DNA of 64,000 bases from Pomphorhynchus laevis (Eukaryota > Acanthocephala > Palaeacanthocephala > Echinorhynchida > Pomphorhynchidae), in the NCBI GenBank assembly GCA_012934845.2, contig WNNJ02002688.1, positions 124,001 to 188,000 on the forward strand, given 5' to 3'. Positions 28,980 to 40,729 of the stretch are shown here, piece by piece. How positions within the stretch are numbered: the first letter of the stretch is position 1; each line of letters opens with the position of its first letter. The notes under the pieces are model-generated. The model saw only the letters and a list, made by a program, of their open reading frames with translations. It had not been told where the DNA came from and ran no database searches. A program made the position numbers and the translations under genes.

Positions 28980-31000
28980 AAAACAACATTAAAAAATTTA
29001 TCGTTTGATTGCACGTTACTGATATTTTGTTTTTAATGTGTTGTGTTGTACAATAAGCGGGCAGAACGGTCCTTTAGTCAAATGCATGTATCTTCTTATT
29101 TTTTCAGCGTATTGTTCCGCTTTGTTACGGAGTACACCTGTATCCATAACACAAAGTCAAAGGCTTGTATACATAATAATATCGTCCTGTGTCTTGTTTA
29201 GATATTGCCTTGTCTTATTTACATGACAGTAATGAACTCACTAATATCAAATAATTAACATTGTATTGAATATTCAATATTCGATATTGAATATTAAATT
29301 TAAATATTACTGATGTTGAAATATTTTATTTTAACTAACAAGATTTGTTATTTAAAAAACTTTAGAGTTAAAATAAATAATTACATATTCCTGATTATAA
29401 CATATTTGTTCTATCGAAATATTGAAAATAAACTTTCATTTGCTAGGCTTTTCAATTAAATAATGTTCATAATATTTTTTTATTTGTACAAATAAAAAAA
29501 TAGAAATTATTAAAAATGAACTGAAATTTTTTAATAACTAAAAATAAATTTTTAAAGTTAATATTATTTAAAACTTAAGATATCAAAGCAAAAATTATAT
29601 TACATCTTTTTTAATATCAATGACTAGCATTCACGACCTTTAATTAAGTGAACTAATATTGGAAGATCGACCATTGGTATATCACTCCCGTACTCTCATT
29701 AAATTAATTATATTGATCGATTTGATTTGTAATTTATTTATTGTTTACTGGCATTATTAATTTATCGGATCCCATAAGAGATATATTTTATTACAAAATA
29801 ACTATATCTCAGTGACTCATGTAACCACCATCAGACATTTGAATAAAATCCTTACAAATCGTAAAAATCATCGAAACTAAGATAAGATTAAATTTTATAA
29901 ATATAACAATGAGGTATAAATTTATGTTGCACAAGATCGAATTTAATCCAACACGATTGACTGAACGTATTTCTGGCAAAATATAATCAGATTGCGGACA
30001 TATAAAAAATATAATACAATCTTCCCATCGACAATAAAAAGGAAACATAACGGCTTGTCGACTGATATTACTAGAATCAGAGGTGGGCCATAAACACTCA
30101 TCCAAGAGTATCTGTTAAGAACAGATAGGAGGCATTCAAAGCCATTATAAAACAAAATATCTGCTGTATCTGGTTGATTCAAATAATAAGTTCTATTAAT
30201 TAAACTGTGTTGATTTGTTTAATATCAATTTCTTCGTTTTTGGAATATTGTATATTACTTACTAAAAATTTTCAGCCACTTTCAAAGCTAGGACAATACG
30301 GGTAAACCCTTAATTTGAATTAATAATGATCCGAATAAACTTTTGCTGAAGTTTTAATCTATGTTCTGACGGTTTGTTTCTGCAAAAAACACTAAATCTG
30401 CACAAGTGGTTTTTGCTATATTCCTTCCCTCTTTTAAATGTGGCGAGCCATACTAAGGTCTTGGAAGCAAGATCAAGACCCTTATATAATAATTTGTAAT
30501 AGGTTTAGGCACTTCTCCAGAGCAGGTCATTAATGTGTGAAATGCAAGGATATCAGTATAACATCCTTACATTTCACAGATTAATGACCTGCCCTGGAAA
30601 TATATTTCGAAAAGTGTTAGACCAGTAAGGAATCTATAAATTGGCAGGAAAGTTTCGTGAAATTTTTTAACGACTAGCTGGATTCTATATACCATGGAAG
30701 TATTACAGTATGTCAAAACGTTGGTGATCAGAGCCTGCGCCCTGATTATCCAATGAGTACTAACGTCGGCGCATAATGGTAGTTAGATCGTATTGCAACT
30801 GGTTCGTGACTATATTCGTACACTAGTTTGCAGAAACATGTAGAAAAATATAGCATCCTTACATTTCACAGCTACTCACATTTACCCCGGAAGCCTTGCC
30901 ACATTCCACTCATCTCCCTCATCTTCAATATATTTGCTTCAATTTAATCAACATTTTCATTTTACATTCTATTTTTTTTCTTATTCGTTTTTTTCAACAA
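28980..31000. other. No gene recognised
   Basis: AT-rich sequence. An unassigned minus-strand open stretch at 29809-30182 has no recognisable motif. A foldback lies at 30520-30596, and its right arm (catccttacatttcacag) recurs at 30854. Confidence 0.5.
30520..30596. repeat. Short foldback repeat
   Basis: agagcaggtcattaatgtgtgaaatgcaagga is mirrored by tccttacatttcacagattaatgacctgccct with a 12-base loop and three mismatches. Confidence 0.85.
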
Positions 31001-31129
31001 CAACGAATTTATTAAATACATCAATAACCTATAAGTAGCATACAAGAAAAAACATACAAGTCATATCATAGTCAGAAAATCGGCAGCACAACTCCGGCCT
31101 TCAACTATTCATGTCTTCTACTTTCTCTT

Positions 31130-33591
31130 CTATGGCCTCAAATCCAAAGGGATCTGAGCCCACCAACCGATCCAACACGCCGCCTTTCGACTGAACCACC
31201 CGGGGTCTTTCACCCCCCCCGAAGAATCCAATCGAGACGGACTATGCTGGGTAAACGAGAGATGAGGAGCTTAAGAAACCTTAGCCGTTGCTCTGGGGGA
31301 CGTCCTCTCGAAAAGAAGACTAATCCCGAGATAGCCCAAGTGCCCCAGAGTCGCACGTGGGTTTTCCCTTTCAATGACAGATATTGATCCCGTTTCAGGG
31401 CCCACCTAGCTTTCTTCAGGATACATTTGAATCTATCCAGGTCGGCTTTCGCCGACCAGTTCACCGTAACGGTGAACCCCAGGTATTTTACTCGACTTGT
31501 AAAGGTGGGGAGTGGTTCAGAGGCAAATATGGAGGAGAGCGCAGAGAGTGCTAGTCTCTTAAGTTTTTTCTTTGTTGCAGGGGATCCATGAAAGACTACC
31601 ACCTGCGATTTTGCAGAGTTTAAAATAAGATTGGATTGGGGTAGCTGGTCTTTTAATCTTGAAAAGAAACGGCTGATGTCAGAGACTACGTCTTTACACC
31701 TACGTCCAGTGAACAGGGCTGTGGTGTCATCAGTGTACACCACTAGACGTTGTTCGCGTTTAAATGTTTTGAATAGTTTAATAGAGGCAGCAAGGTATAA
31801 GATAGGAGAAAGTGTGAAACCTTGAGGCACACCGTAATAGGGTAGAACTGACGCGCATCTGGGTCGTCATTCATAGTAAAAACGCTTGGTATACAGCAGG
31901 ATCTCCACTCTGTTCACAATTCTCGCAGGCAACCCGAGGGACCTGAGAGAAGATATCACAAAAGGAATGGAGATGCGGTCAAATGCAGCAGAAAAGTCAA
32001 GAAAAACAGCCACAACTAGATGATGGCTATTATCCCGACAAAACTGCTCCACCTCACCAACTGCTGAATGGACCGAGCGTCCTTTGACGAACCCATGAAA
32101 ACCTGGAGGGATCAAATTACACCTACTTAAATGGTCGCGGATTTTACGCGCAAGCGCTTTTTCGTAAATTGACACGAGGGCATTTTGAATCGAAATGGGT
32201 CGCAGATCTTTAGGGCATGAGCAGGATTTTTTCTTTGGAATAAAAACACGCTTACTAATATTGATGCCTGCTACATCGGATGGGGATGCTAAAAGCATTG
32301 TGACGGCCACCTCTCTTCTCTGATCAGCTGTCAAAAGCTGACAGACCAGAGAAGGAAGTGGAGCGACGGATTTGGAGGTGCCCGGTAGTGGACCCCATGA
32401 GTTAAGGATATCCGTAACAGATAGATCCCTACTCCTGAAGTTACACCAAGGCGGGATTTGTTGAGGTGATTGAGTTGCTCCATAGTTGTGTACGGCTAGT
32501 GACTCCTCTAAAACTTTATCAAGGCCTACATTCCCTATCCAACCCAATGCTCTATCCTTCCAGCAAACAAACTTCTTCTCCTTGAAAATCTTCCCAAAGG
32601 AAGACTGAGAAGGACTAAGGCGAGCAATATTCGTTATATCCTTACTCAGCTGGAACCTATATCTAGTGCTCCAGTATTCATTTGAGAGAGCCTGTCTAGC
32701 GGAAACAGAGAGATTAGGGAGGTTCCGCAATTTCGCTAAGACCTTGAGTTTCGTCGGAGTGGGATTGCATATACGACCTTTATAAGTAGTCGATAAAATC
32801 GCGTTAGCTTGCGAAAAGAGGTAGGTATTAAATTCGGTCAGCCTCTCAGTTCCTATTCTTGGAAAGAGTTGGATAGCCGCTTGAAAGAAGGCCACTCTGA
32901 TCGGATCAAAGTGAAACTTCCTTCGAAGCAACGTATCTTCCTCAATTCTCCAACGAATTAGGTCATGACAGGTGGACAATTTCTCGGGCGATTGCTCCGT
33001 GCAGAGGGGCTTTAACAACCACCTCGAGTGAAGCAGTAAAATATCGAGGACTGAATTTGTTGATATGCAATGAAAGGTAGGGGAAGGTGGTTTGTGAATA
33101 AGATAACCGTTCCTAGCTCTGCGAAGTGCTGCATTGATCCAGCGACCAGTTCTGTCGTTGAAATCTCCAAATATCATGTCGTAGCCGCTGTCAATAATAC
33201 TATCCAGGGTGACACGGTTCTTGTGTATTTCCCCAGGACGGATGTATACATTGGCTAGACTGAGGCGTTTACCGTTCTTACAGAGTGAAACTACTAAACA
33301 AGACATAACTGGACATAAATAGTTTAATAGGAGGGATGACCTTAAAGAGCACTTAATTAAGGTTAAGAGTCCTTGAGATGAAGAGGAATGTGGAGGGGTT
33401 ATGTACGGAGTATAGTAGGAACAAATGTGCTTTGGATAAATCGAGTAATGTCCTGGGGATAGACGGATAGACCGCGTCTCCTGGAGGACTATAACATCTG
33501 CATCTCTACCGGATAGAAGTCTAAGGGCAGAAGCACCTCCCGAATTCCACTGAAGGGTATTCAGTGAAAAAGGCTCACGATTACTCTGCAT
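31130..33591 (-). pseudogene. Jockey-like LINE ORF2 (endonuclease-RT), disrupted
   Basis: The minus-strand partner of the intact ORF2 at 35954-38413 and close to it in sequence. ATG at 33591 opens an APE-type endonuclease (LQETRSIRLS; IFGDFNDRTGRWI). RT follows: CPKDLRPISIQNA, GFVKGRSVHSAV and FLDFSAAFDRIS. A one-base insertion ends the frame at 31867. A compensating one-base deletion lies just after it, and the frame resumes at 31830 with MPQGFTLSPILYLAAS and VVYTDDTTALF (YADD changed to YTDD). A C8 run near 31220 shifts the frame again, 25 codons before the normal end. Family length is ~819 codons. Non-functional. Confidence 0.9.
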
Positions 33592-33705
33592 TGTGGTGGA
33601 TTAGTTTGATGTGAGATTGCCTACTAGTAGGAGCTAGGAACGGGAAGGTTCCCCTTTCCCGTCACTAGAACCATCCGGGGCAGGTACTTGCCCATGGGCA
33701 GCATC

Positions 33706-34482
33706 TTAATTTTCCCTTATTTTTTTACTCTTTAGGAGATTGCCAATATTGATAGGAGGGATGGGATGAGCCAAAGCCCCCCTCTTTTTGGATGATGGAA
33801 TTGCTGTTGATGATGGAATAGTAGGGTTAGTACAGAATGTGGCAACAACAGAGGATACTAAAACTTCCATCTTCTTATACATTGTTTCTATACGTATATC
33901 AATTGCCCGCATGATATCATCGTCCATCGTACGAGTGGCAGCATTTGCAAAGGTACCAGATTTCGGTTGGGCAGCAGACTTCTTAAATCCATTTTGATAT
34001 AATTTAAAATGGCTGCATTTTCTGCTCCATGCAGGATGGGTCCCCCCACAGTTAGAGCATAATGGAGGGGATACACATTTTTCTCCTGTCAACAAAGCCG
34101 GACACTGGGGGGAGCCACACACTCCACATGTCGATGGCTCACTGCAGCTTGAGGCCCAGTGCCCCCATTTGCGGCACCGGTCGCAGTGCGGATATGTGAA
34201 TTCTTCTTTGTCAATGATTGAAAATCTGAGATTAAATCCCATGAAGGGATTACAAGCTGAATTAGCCAGCGATTCAGCCCGCTCTAGGGAAGCTGAACAA
34301 AATCCAACTGGTATTTGATGTCCGCTCTTGCCTATTATTGAACGGAAGTTCGATATTTTAAATGTTTCTTTTAGCAACTCGATATCATTCTCTTCCAATT
34401 GACTAGCAACAATTGAAAACTCACTAACCTTTGGAACAGGCGATTTCAGAGCAGCATTTACCTGTATTTCGTCTTTTTTCAT
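33706..34482 (-). CDS. Jockey-like LINE ORF1 (zinc-knuckle nucleic-acid-binding protein)
   Basis: 258-codon open frame upstream of the minus-strand ORF2. The middle holds cysteine knuckles CDRCRKWGHWASSC, CGVCGSPQC and CSNCGGTHPAWSRKC, the CCHC-type cluster of Jockey-superfamily ORF1 proteins that coat LINE RNA. The C-terminal third is basic and Ser/Pro-rich. It is shorter at its N-terminus than the plus-strand relative (34768-35919), whose first ~85 codons have no counterpart here. ORF1 and ORF2 are separated by about 115 nt. Its partner ORF2 is broken, so the element is probably inactive although this frame is open. Confidence 0.82.
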   Translation of the reverse strand: MKKDEIQVNAALKSPVPKVSEFSIVASQLEENDIELLKETFKISNFRSIIGKSGHQIPVGFCSASLERAESLANSACNPFMGFNLRFSIIDKEEFTYPHCDRCRKWGHWASSCSEPSTCGVCGSPQCPALLTGEKCVSPPLCSNCGGTHPAWSRKCSHFKLYQNGFKKSAAQPKSGTFANAATRTMDDDIMRAIDIRIETMYKKMEVLVSSVVATFCTNPTIPSSTAIPSSKKRGALAHPIPPINIGNLLKSKKIREN

Positions 34483-34767
34483 TGTTTTTACTAGAAAATT
34501 GACTGGAAAACTGTTTTTTTTTCACAATCCTTTGTTTCTCCGACACGCTTGTTCGTACTCATTTTTCGATGCAATCCCGATTCATTGTTTTTTTTTCTTT
34601 TTCTACGTGGGCTTGCAAGCGCGCATATGCGTTCATTTGCCACTACAAGCAGTCAAGAAATTTGTACAAGCAGTCAAAAATTTACCATCGGTGCTTCAAA
34701 CAACTTACAAAATCAAGCTAATATGGAACGGAACTCAGGTATTTCCAATGTAACATAGAATTTTTAA
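34483..34767. other. Shared head-to-head 5' region of two LINEs
   Basis: Lies between the divergent ORF1 starts. An in-frame ATG for the plus copy occurs at 34719 but is followed by two stops (34752, 34764) before the long ORF1 frame begins. T-rich runs at 34508 and 34590. Confidence 0.55.
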
Positions 34768-35919
34768 GCCAAAGAAAACAAGGTTAGTCCTATTTCGTCT
34801 AATTTTTTAATCTCAAGCACGGATGGAGAACTCCCTCCTGTGCCTAAAGTGGTGAATCTGGTAATAATCAGACTTCTTCAACCATTTGAAAGGAATAATC
34901 TTTTTAATATTTTTCTGAGAGAGTTTACAAGCTCTTATAAGAAGAGAATTCTATTTAATTCGATAAAATATTTAGATTCCGAAATCCGGGTTTCTTTCAG
35001 CTCTCCAGATCTGGCAGCATCGTACCTAGAATTTTTCGAAACACACCTAAAAGAATTTGGGTCAACTACTTACAGGCCTATTCAGGCGACTTTGAAAATT
35101 AATAATTTTCCGCCCTTCGCAACGGACGAAGATATCATTGCTCTCACATCTGAGTTCAAAATTCATAATATTCGCCCAATCCTGGGCAAGAAAGGCCAGG
35201 CTATACCAATAGCATTCTGTTCTACCGCAGTCGATCAGGCGGAATGTCTGGCTAAAAGCAAATGTAACCCCTTTCTGGGGTACAATCTTTCTTTCAATAT
35301 CGTAGATGCTGATGACTTAACATACCCCCATTGCAATGGGTGCCACCTCTGGGGGCACTGGTCCTCGAACTGTACTAGGCCCCATACGTGTGGGGTTTGC
35401 AGCTCTTCCGAAGTCCATGAGGGGAAATGTTCTCTCCCCCCTCTGTGTTCCAATTGTGGTGGTCAGCACCCGGCCTGGTCTAGAAGATGTCCTATCTTCA
35501 AAGAATACAAATTAAGGCATTGTGGGGCACCGGTCAAACCGGCCCACTTTGCCGCTGCCAGCTTATCCAATTCAAACGGTTATGGTATGTCGGACACCGA
35601 CATTTTTAAAATTGTTGACGCAAGACTACAGATATATAAAGACGAGATTCGAGCCTTAACGAACCATCTGATAGCGAAATTCGAGGAGTCCCGTTCTCCT
35701 CCATCGACGATTCTTACCTCTTCAAAGAGAGCCCCCCGTTCTAAGAAGAGATCATCTTCTAAACAAAAGTTGGCTTCCTTGAAGTTGGCAAAGAAAGATG
35801 ATATATGCTGGGAGTTGTTGGCCTCAAAGGGAGATGAAGATAATGCCGGTGGGCAAGTGTCTTCTCCTGGTAGGGCTGGGAGTGAGAAGGGCAACTTTCT
35901 CTCTCCTAGTTTCTGCTAG
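34768..35919 (+). pseudogene. Jockey-like LINE ORF1 (zinc-knuckle protein), no usable start codon
   Basis: Open for 383 codons but with no ATG in its first ~270 codons; GTG at 34840 or the blocked ATG at 34719 are the only candidate starts. The N-terminal third, ending ATLKINNFPPFATDEDIIAL, may be a degenerate RNA-binding fold. Zinc knuckles follow: CNGCHLWGHWSSNC, CGVCSSSEVHEGKC and CSNCGGQHPAWSRRC. The C-terminus is rich in Lys/Ser. It ends 34 nt before ORF2. The protein would bind LINE RNA in ribonucleoprotein particles. The missing start suggests recent inactivation or non-AUG initiation. Confidence 0.8.
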
Positions 35920-35953
35920 GAGGTAGGCATCCCACTCCAGCTGTCGTAACACA

Positions 35954-38413
35954 ATGCAAAGTAGTCAAGAGCCTTTTTCACTGAATATACTTCAGTGGAA
36001 TTCGGGAGGTGCTTCTGCTCTTAGCCTTCTATCTGGTAGAGATGCGGATGTTATAGTCCTTCAGGAGACGCGGTCTATCCGTATCCCCCAGGACATTACT
36101 CGATTTATCCCCAAGCATATTTACACCCACTTCACTCCGTACATAACCCCTCCTCACGCCTCTTCATCTCAAGGTCTTTTAACCCTAGTTAAATGCTCCT
36201 TAAGATCATCCCTTCTTTTAAACTATTCTTGTCCAGCCCTGTCTTGTTTAGCTGTTTCACTTTGTAAGAATGGTAAACGTATCAGCATAGCCAATATCTA
36301 TATTAGGCCAGGGGAAATTCACAAGAACCGTGATCACCTGGACCGTATCTTGGGTAGTGGCTATGACATGTTACTCGGTGACTTCAACGACAGAACTGGT
36401 CGTTGGATTAATGCAGCACTCCGCAGAGCCAGGAACGATTACCTTATTCACAAACCACCGTCCCCAACTTTTCATTGCTCAACAACTAATTCTCTCCTCG
36501 ACATATTACTGCTTCATAAGATGTGGTTGTTGAAACCCATCTGCACTGAGCAGTCGCGCCAAAAACAGACCATCTCTCATGACCTAATTCGTTGGCGGAT
36601 AGAGGAAGATACGTTGCTTAGAAGGAGGTTTCACTTTGATCCCATCAGAGTGGCTTTCTTTCAGGCGGCTATCCAACTCTTCCCCAGAATTGGTAATGAG
36701 AATTTGACCGAATTTAATTCCTTCCTCTCCTCGCAAGCTACCGCGTTTCTTTCGACTACCTATAAAGGTCATATTTACAATCCCACTCCAACAAAACTCA
36801 AGGTTTTGGCTAAAATGCTACGTCTTCCCAATGTCTCTGTTTCCGCCAGGCAGGCCATCTCGAATGAATACTGGAGCACTAGATATAGGTTCCAGCTGAG
36901 CAGGGATAAGGCGAACATCGCTCACCTTAACCCTTCTCAGTCTTCCTTCTGGAAGATATTCAAGAAGGAGAAGTTTGTCTGTTGGAAGGATAGAGCTTTG
37001 GGTTGGATTGGTAGTATAGGCCTTGATAATGTTTTGAAGGAGTCACTATCCCTACATAATTATGGAGCCACTCAATCTCCCCAACCAATCCCGCCTTGGG
37101 GTGACTTCAGGAGCAGGGACTTATCTGTTACAGATATCCTGAACTCCTGGGGGCCACTTCCGGGCACCTCTAAATCCGTCGCTCCACTATCTTCTCGAGT
37201 CTGTCAGCTTTTGACAGCCGATCAAAGAAGAGAAGTGGCCGTCACAATGCTTTTAGCCTCACCATCCGATGTAGCCGGCATCAATATTAGTCGTAGAATT
37301 TTCTTACCAAAGCATAGTCCGGTTTCATGTCCCAAAGATCTGCGTCCCATTTCGATTCAAAACTCCCTCATCTCCATCTACGAAAAAGCGCTTGCGCGTA
37401 GAATCCGCGACCATTTAAGTAGGCGTAATTTGATCCCACCGAGTTTTCACGGGTTTGTCAAGGGACGCTCGGTTCATTCAGCAATAGGTGAAGTGCATCA
37501 GTTTTGTAGGGATAATAGCCATCAACTAGCTGTGGCTGTTTTCCTTGACTTTTCTGCTGCATTTGACCGCATTTCCATTCCCTTTGTTATCTCCTCTCTC
37601 AGGTCACTCGGGTTGCCTGCGAGAATTGTTAACAGGGTGGAGATATTACTGTTTACCAAGAGGTTCTACTATGAAGACGACCCTGATGCGTGTCAGTTCT
37701 ACCCTATTACAGGTGTGCCCCAAGGATCCCCACTTTCTCCTATCTTATTTCTTGCTGCCTCCATTGTACTATTCAAGAATTTTAAACGTGATCAACATCT
37801 AGTGGTATACGCTGATGATACCACGGCCCTGTTCTCTGGACGCAGGTGCAAAGATGTCGCTTCGGACATCAGCCGTTTCTTTTTAAGATTAACAGACCAG
37901 CTGACCCTATCCAATCTTATTTTAAATTCATCCAAATCGCAGGTAGTTGTCTTTCATGGCACCCCTGCGACAAAGAAAAAATTAAAGAGACTAGCACTCT
38001 CAGCTCTATCTTCTATATTGACTAATCAACCACTCCCTACCTTCACAAGTCGAGTAAAATACCTGGGGTTCACTGTTACGGTGAACTGGTCGGCGAAAGC
38101 TGACCTGGATAGACTTAAACGTATCCTGAAGAAAGCTAGGTGGGCCCTGAAACGGGCTCAGCATCTGTCGTTGAATGGGAAAACCCAAGTGCGCCTCTGG
38201 GGTACTTGGGCTATCTCGGGATTAGTCTTCTTTTCGAGAGGACGTCCTCCAGAGCAAAGACTAAGGTTTCTCAAGCTCCTCATCTCGCGATTACCGCGCA
38301 TAGTCCGCCTAGATTGGATTCTTCGGGGGGTGATAGACCCCGGGTGGTTCAGTCGAAGAGCGGCGTGTTGGATTAGCTGGAGGGCTCAGATCCCGCTGGA
38401 CCTGAGGCCGTGA
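35954..38413 (+). CDS. Jockey-like LINE ORF2: APE endonuclease and reverse transcriptase (intact)
   Basis: 819 codons, uninterrupted. Residues ~1-220 form an APE-type endonuclease that would nick target DNA: LQWNSGGASAL, VLQETRS, IYIRPGEIH and LLGDFNDRTGRW. RT spans residues ~430-720: CPKDLRPISIQN, FVKGRSVHSAIGEVHQF, FLDFSAAFDRIS (motif A Asp), TGVPQGSPLSPILFLAAS (motif B), LVVYADDTTALFSGRR (motif C, YADD) and LGFTVTVNW (motif E). The C-terminal tail is basic and ends IPLDLRP. No RNase H domain and no C-terminal cysteine cluster, consistent with a Jockey-type arrangement. All catalytic residues I can check are present. The element's ORF1 lacks a clear start. Confidence 0.93.
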   Translation: MQSSQEPFSLNILQWNSGGASALSLLSGRDADVIVLQETRSIRIPQDITRFIPKHIYTHFTPYITPPHASSSQGLLTLVKCSLRSSLLLNYSCPALSCLAVSLCKNGKRISIANIYIRPGEIHKNRDHLDRILGSGYDMLLGDFNDRTGRWINAALRRARNDYLIHKPPSPTFHCSTTNSLLDILLLHKMWLLKPICTEQSRQKQTISHDLIRWRIEEDTLLRRRFHFDPIRVAFFQAAIQLFPRIGNENLTEFNSFLSSQATAFLSTTYKGHIYNPTPTKLKVLAKMLRLPNVSVSARQAISNEYWSTRYRFQLSRDKANIAHLNPSQSSFWKIFKKEKFVCWKDRALGWIGSIGLDNVLKESLSLHNYGATQSPQPIPPWGDFRSRDLSVTDILNSWGPLPGTSKSVAPLSSRVCQLLTADQRREVAVTMLLASPSDVAGINISRRIFLPKHSPVSCPKDLRPISIQNSLISIYEKALARRIRDHLSRRNLIPPSFHGFVKGRSVHSAIGEVHQFCRDNSHQLAVAVFLDFSAAFDRISIPFVISSLRSLGLPARIVNRVEILLFTKRFYYEDDPDACQFYPITGVPQGSPLSPILFLAASIVLFKNFKRDQHLVVYADDTTALFSGRRCKDVASDISRFFLRLTDQLTLSNLILNSSKSQVVVFHGTPATKKKLKRLALSALSSILTNQPLPTFTSRVKYLGFTVTVNWSAKADLDRLKRILKKARWALKRAQHLSLNGKTQVRLWGTWAISGLVFFSRGRPPEQRLRFLKLLISRLPRIVRLDWILRGVIDPGWFSRRAACWISWRAQIPLDLRP

Positions 38414-38545
38414 CATCATTATGAAGACTAAATGCTATTATGAGTTGTCTTATTTGAACTGCATTTTTTTTTCTCTCTTTTCGTTATTTTTTAGTGGTTG
38501 TTAGTTATTTAAGAAATTCCTTATCTTATCTTATTTGCCACTATA
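38414..38545 (+). other. LINE 3'UTR and tail
   Basis: T-rich 3'UTR ending near ttccttatcttatcttattt, a short TTATC-type tail comparable with the TTATTATTAT end at 1951-1960. Confidence 0.6.
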
Positions 38546-39069
38546 AATAAATATTTCGGCAACTATTATTGATACGACTTTTCCAAAGAGTGGAAAAAAT
38601 CAGTCATTCATACTATCTTTAAAAATGGAGATTGATCTTCAGTTAACAATTCAGTATCACTTGGTTATGCTGTAGAATGGTAGAGCGTATCATACATGAT
38701 CATAAAGTATCAAATCAGCTAACTGAGTCTACGTATTTAATATAATTATAAACTAAACAAAACATAAAAAGGCTAAATCAAAAAGTACTAATTAAATAAT
38801 AAAATTAATAATTGTTTTTAGATTTTCTATAATTTAAATCAAGTTAAAATAAAAAAATTGAAATTTAAAATAAACATCATTTTTATGAATTGACTAATAA
38901 ATAACAGACGTTGTATCAGAATAAGAATTAGAGGTCATCAGGAGGAACTGCTATGCTATCAGTTTTCGGCTCAACTCCTCTACCCAACATAGAAGAGGGG
39001 CCAAAGGCGTGCTAATGATGTATTTCCTCTGATAAAACTATCTAGTATCTTATTCTAATACAAAGTATA

Positions 39070-39411
39070 TTATTTATTATCCATCCATAAAAATTTGCTA
39101 CTTAAGAGTTTAAATTTATTCTTTATATTATTGTGTTGATTTATATATTTTACTATTTTCTGCTTGATGTTATTTTTATAGTAACCTAGTTTAAAATATG
39201 TATCTATTAAATTATTTAAATGATTTTGAAGAAAGCCAATATCATTACATATTGTTGCAATTCTTAAAATTTCATTATTTAATGTATTATATTTTATATT
39301 ATATGGTATGCATGAATGCTCATGCAAAAATATTTTTCTTGTAAATTTAAATATGTCATCTTTACGATATAAATTAATAGTAGTTTTAGTTAATGTTAAT
39401 TTAATGTTCAT
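39070..39411 (-). pseudogene. RT thumb and C-terminus of the Penelope-like element
   Basis: [39 protein letters not shown] and a C-terminal [12 protein letters not shown] with stop at 39070. Matches three partial copies at 14.1-15.4 kb. Confidence 0.85.
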
Positions 39412-39526
39412 ATCTAGATATTCACCTTCTTTATCATTAATATTGGTTTTGTTAAGAATAAGGCTTTCTGGATATATTTGTTCACTAATTTAATAAAAAT
39501 TATTAGAATTAAATACACATATATCA

Positions 39527-40620
39527 TCAATGTATTGAAACATATTTCATATATTTATATTGTTTAAATTTAGTTTTACCACAGTTATGAACAAATTCAT
39601 ATTCTATAAAGCTTAAAAACAAGTCAGCTATAATTGGGCTACTATTACCACCCATTGGAACACCTTTTATTTGTCTAAATATAGATGTCCCTACCTTTAA
39701 ATAATTTTGATTTATCAAAATATTTGAGGATTCTATTAATTCAATTTTATCCATATATTTATATTTACTTGATGGTTTAATTTTTGTTAGATAGGCGTTA
39801 TAATTATTATAACATATATATGTATATCTTTTTCCGAATATAAGATTAATTAATTTTACTAACGCTTCTTTAATATCTACTAAATCTAGATTTGTATAAA
39901 GCGTACTAAAATCGTATGTATTTATATTTTGAAAATTTATTCCTTTTGTCTGTTCTAAAATTTCTTTTGTAGAATTAATACTGAAATAGTGTTTTATACC
40001 AGTATTAATTTCGATTACATTGCAATATTTTTTAAAGTGTGCTTTAATTACTTTAAGTATTTTATTCATATAGACAGAAAGTGGTTTTAATGTACATTTA
40101 AACGCACTACATATGAACCTAGGTTTTATTGGATTTTTATGTAATTTTGGATTCCAATATAATATAGGTATAGTTTTATTATCTAATTCAACCTTTATAC
40201 CCTTTTTATCCATTATAGAACAGTGACTTGTAATAATTGTTTCTAAACTCAACTCACTACGTTCATATGTTGGATTTACATTTAAATCATTAGAATTAAC
40301 CTCTTTCATTAGTATATCATAATAAAGCTTTTTGCATATGAAGACAAAGTTATTACTAGCTTTATCAATAGTTGTTATTATATAGTTATCCTTTAATTTA
40401 GTAAGTTATTTATACATATCTTTATTAATTTTATCTTTCCTTTTATAATTGTTTGTTATTTTCATTTTATTTTTAATTTTATCAAATATATAATCTTTCC
40501 AAATTTTTATCTTAGATATATTCGAGCTTTCACTATTAATCAGCTTACTAAAGTAATCATTTAAGTTATTATATAACGAATTGTAAATTTTATTTTTGTC
40601 GTTGTTATTATTTAATCTAT
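39527..40620 (-). pseudogene. Reverse transcriptase domain of the Penelope-like element
   Basis: RT motifs 1 to B are open from 40309 to 39527 (YDFSTLYTNLDLVDIKEAL; IRQIKGVPMGGNSSPIIAD). A stop at about 40405 (K-stop-LTKL) separates the upstream part. Motif C is in the next frame (FQYIDDICV). Confidence 0.87.
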
Positions 40621-40729
40621 ATTTATACCTTTTTGATATCAGCTTTCTTAATTCACAATTTTCAATTAATTCTAGATTATGGGTACATATATGTTCATTT
40701 ATTTTATCAAAACTGATACTTTTACAATT

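Noticed and set aside
29809-30182. Overlapping minus-strand ORFs of 79 and 98 codons
   Set aside because: No recognisable domain or splice context. Could be a gene scrap, but nothing supports a call.
38935-39025. CTGATGA in the Penelope-like 3' end as a canonical hammerhead
   Set aside because: GAAA lies upstream of it on the same strand rather than downstream, and the stem needed between them does not covary among copies. Kept only as a structured-RNA lead.
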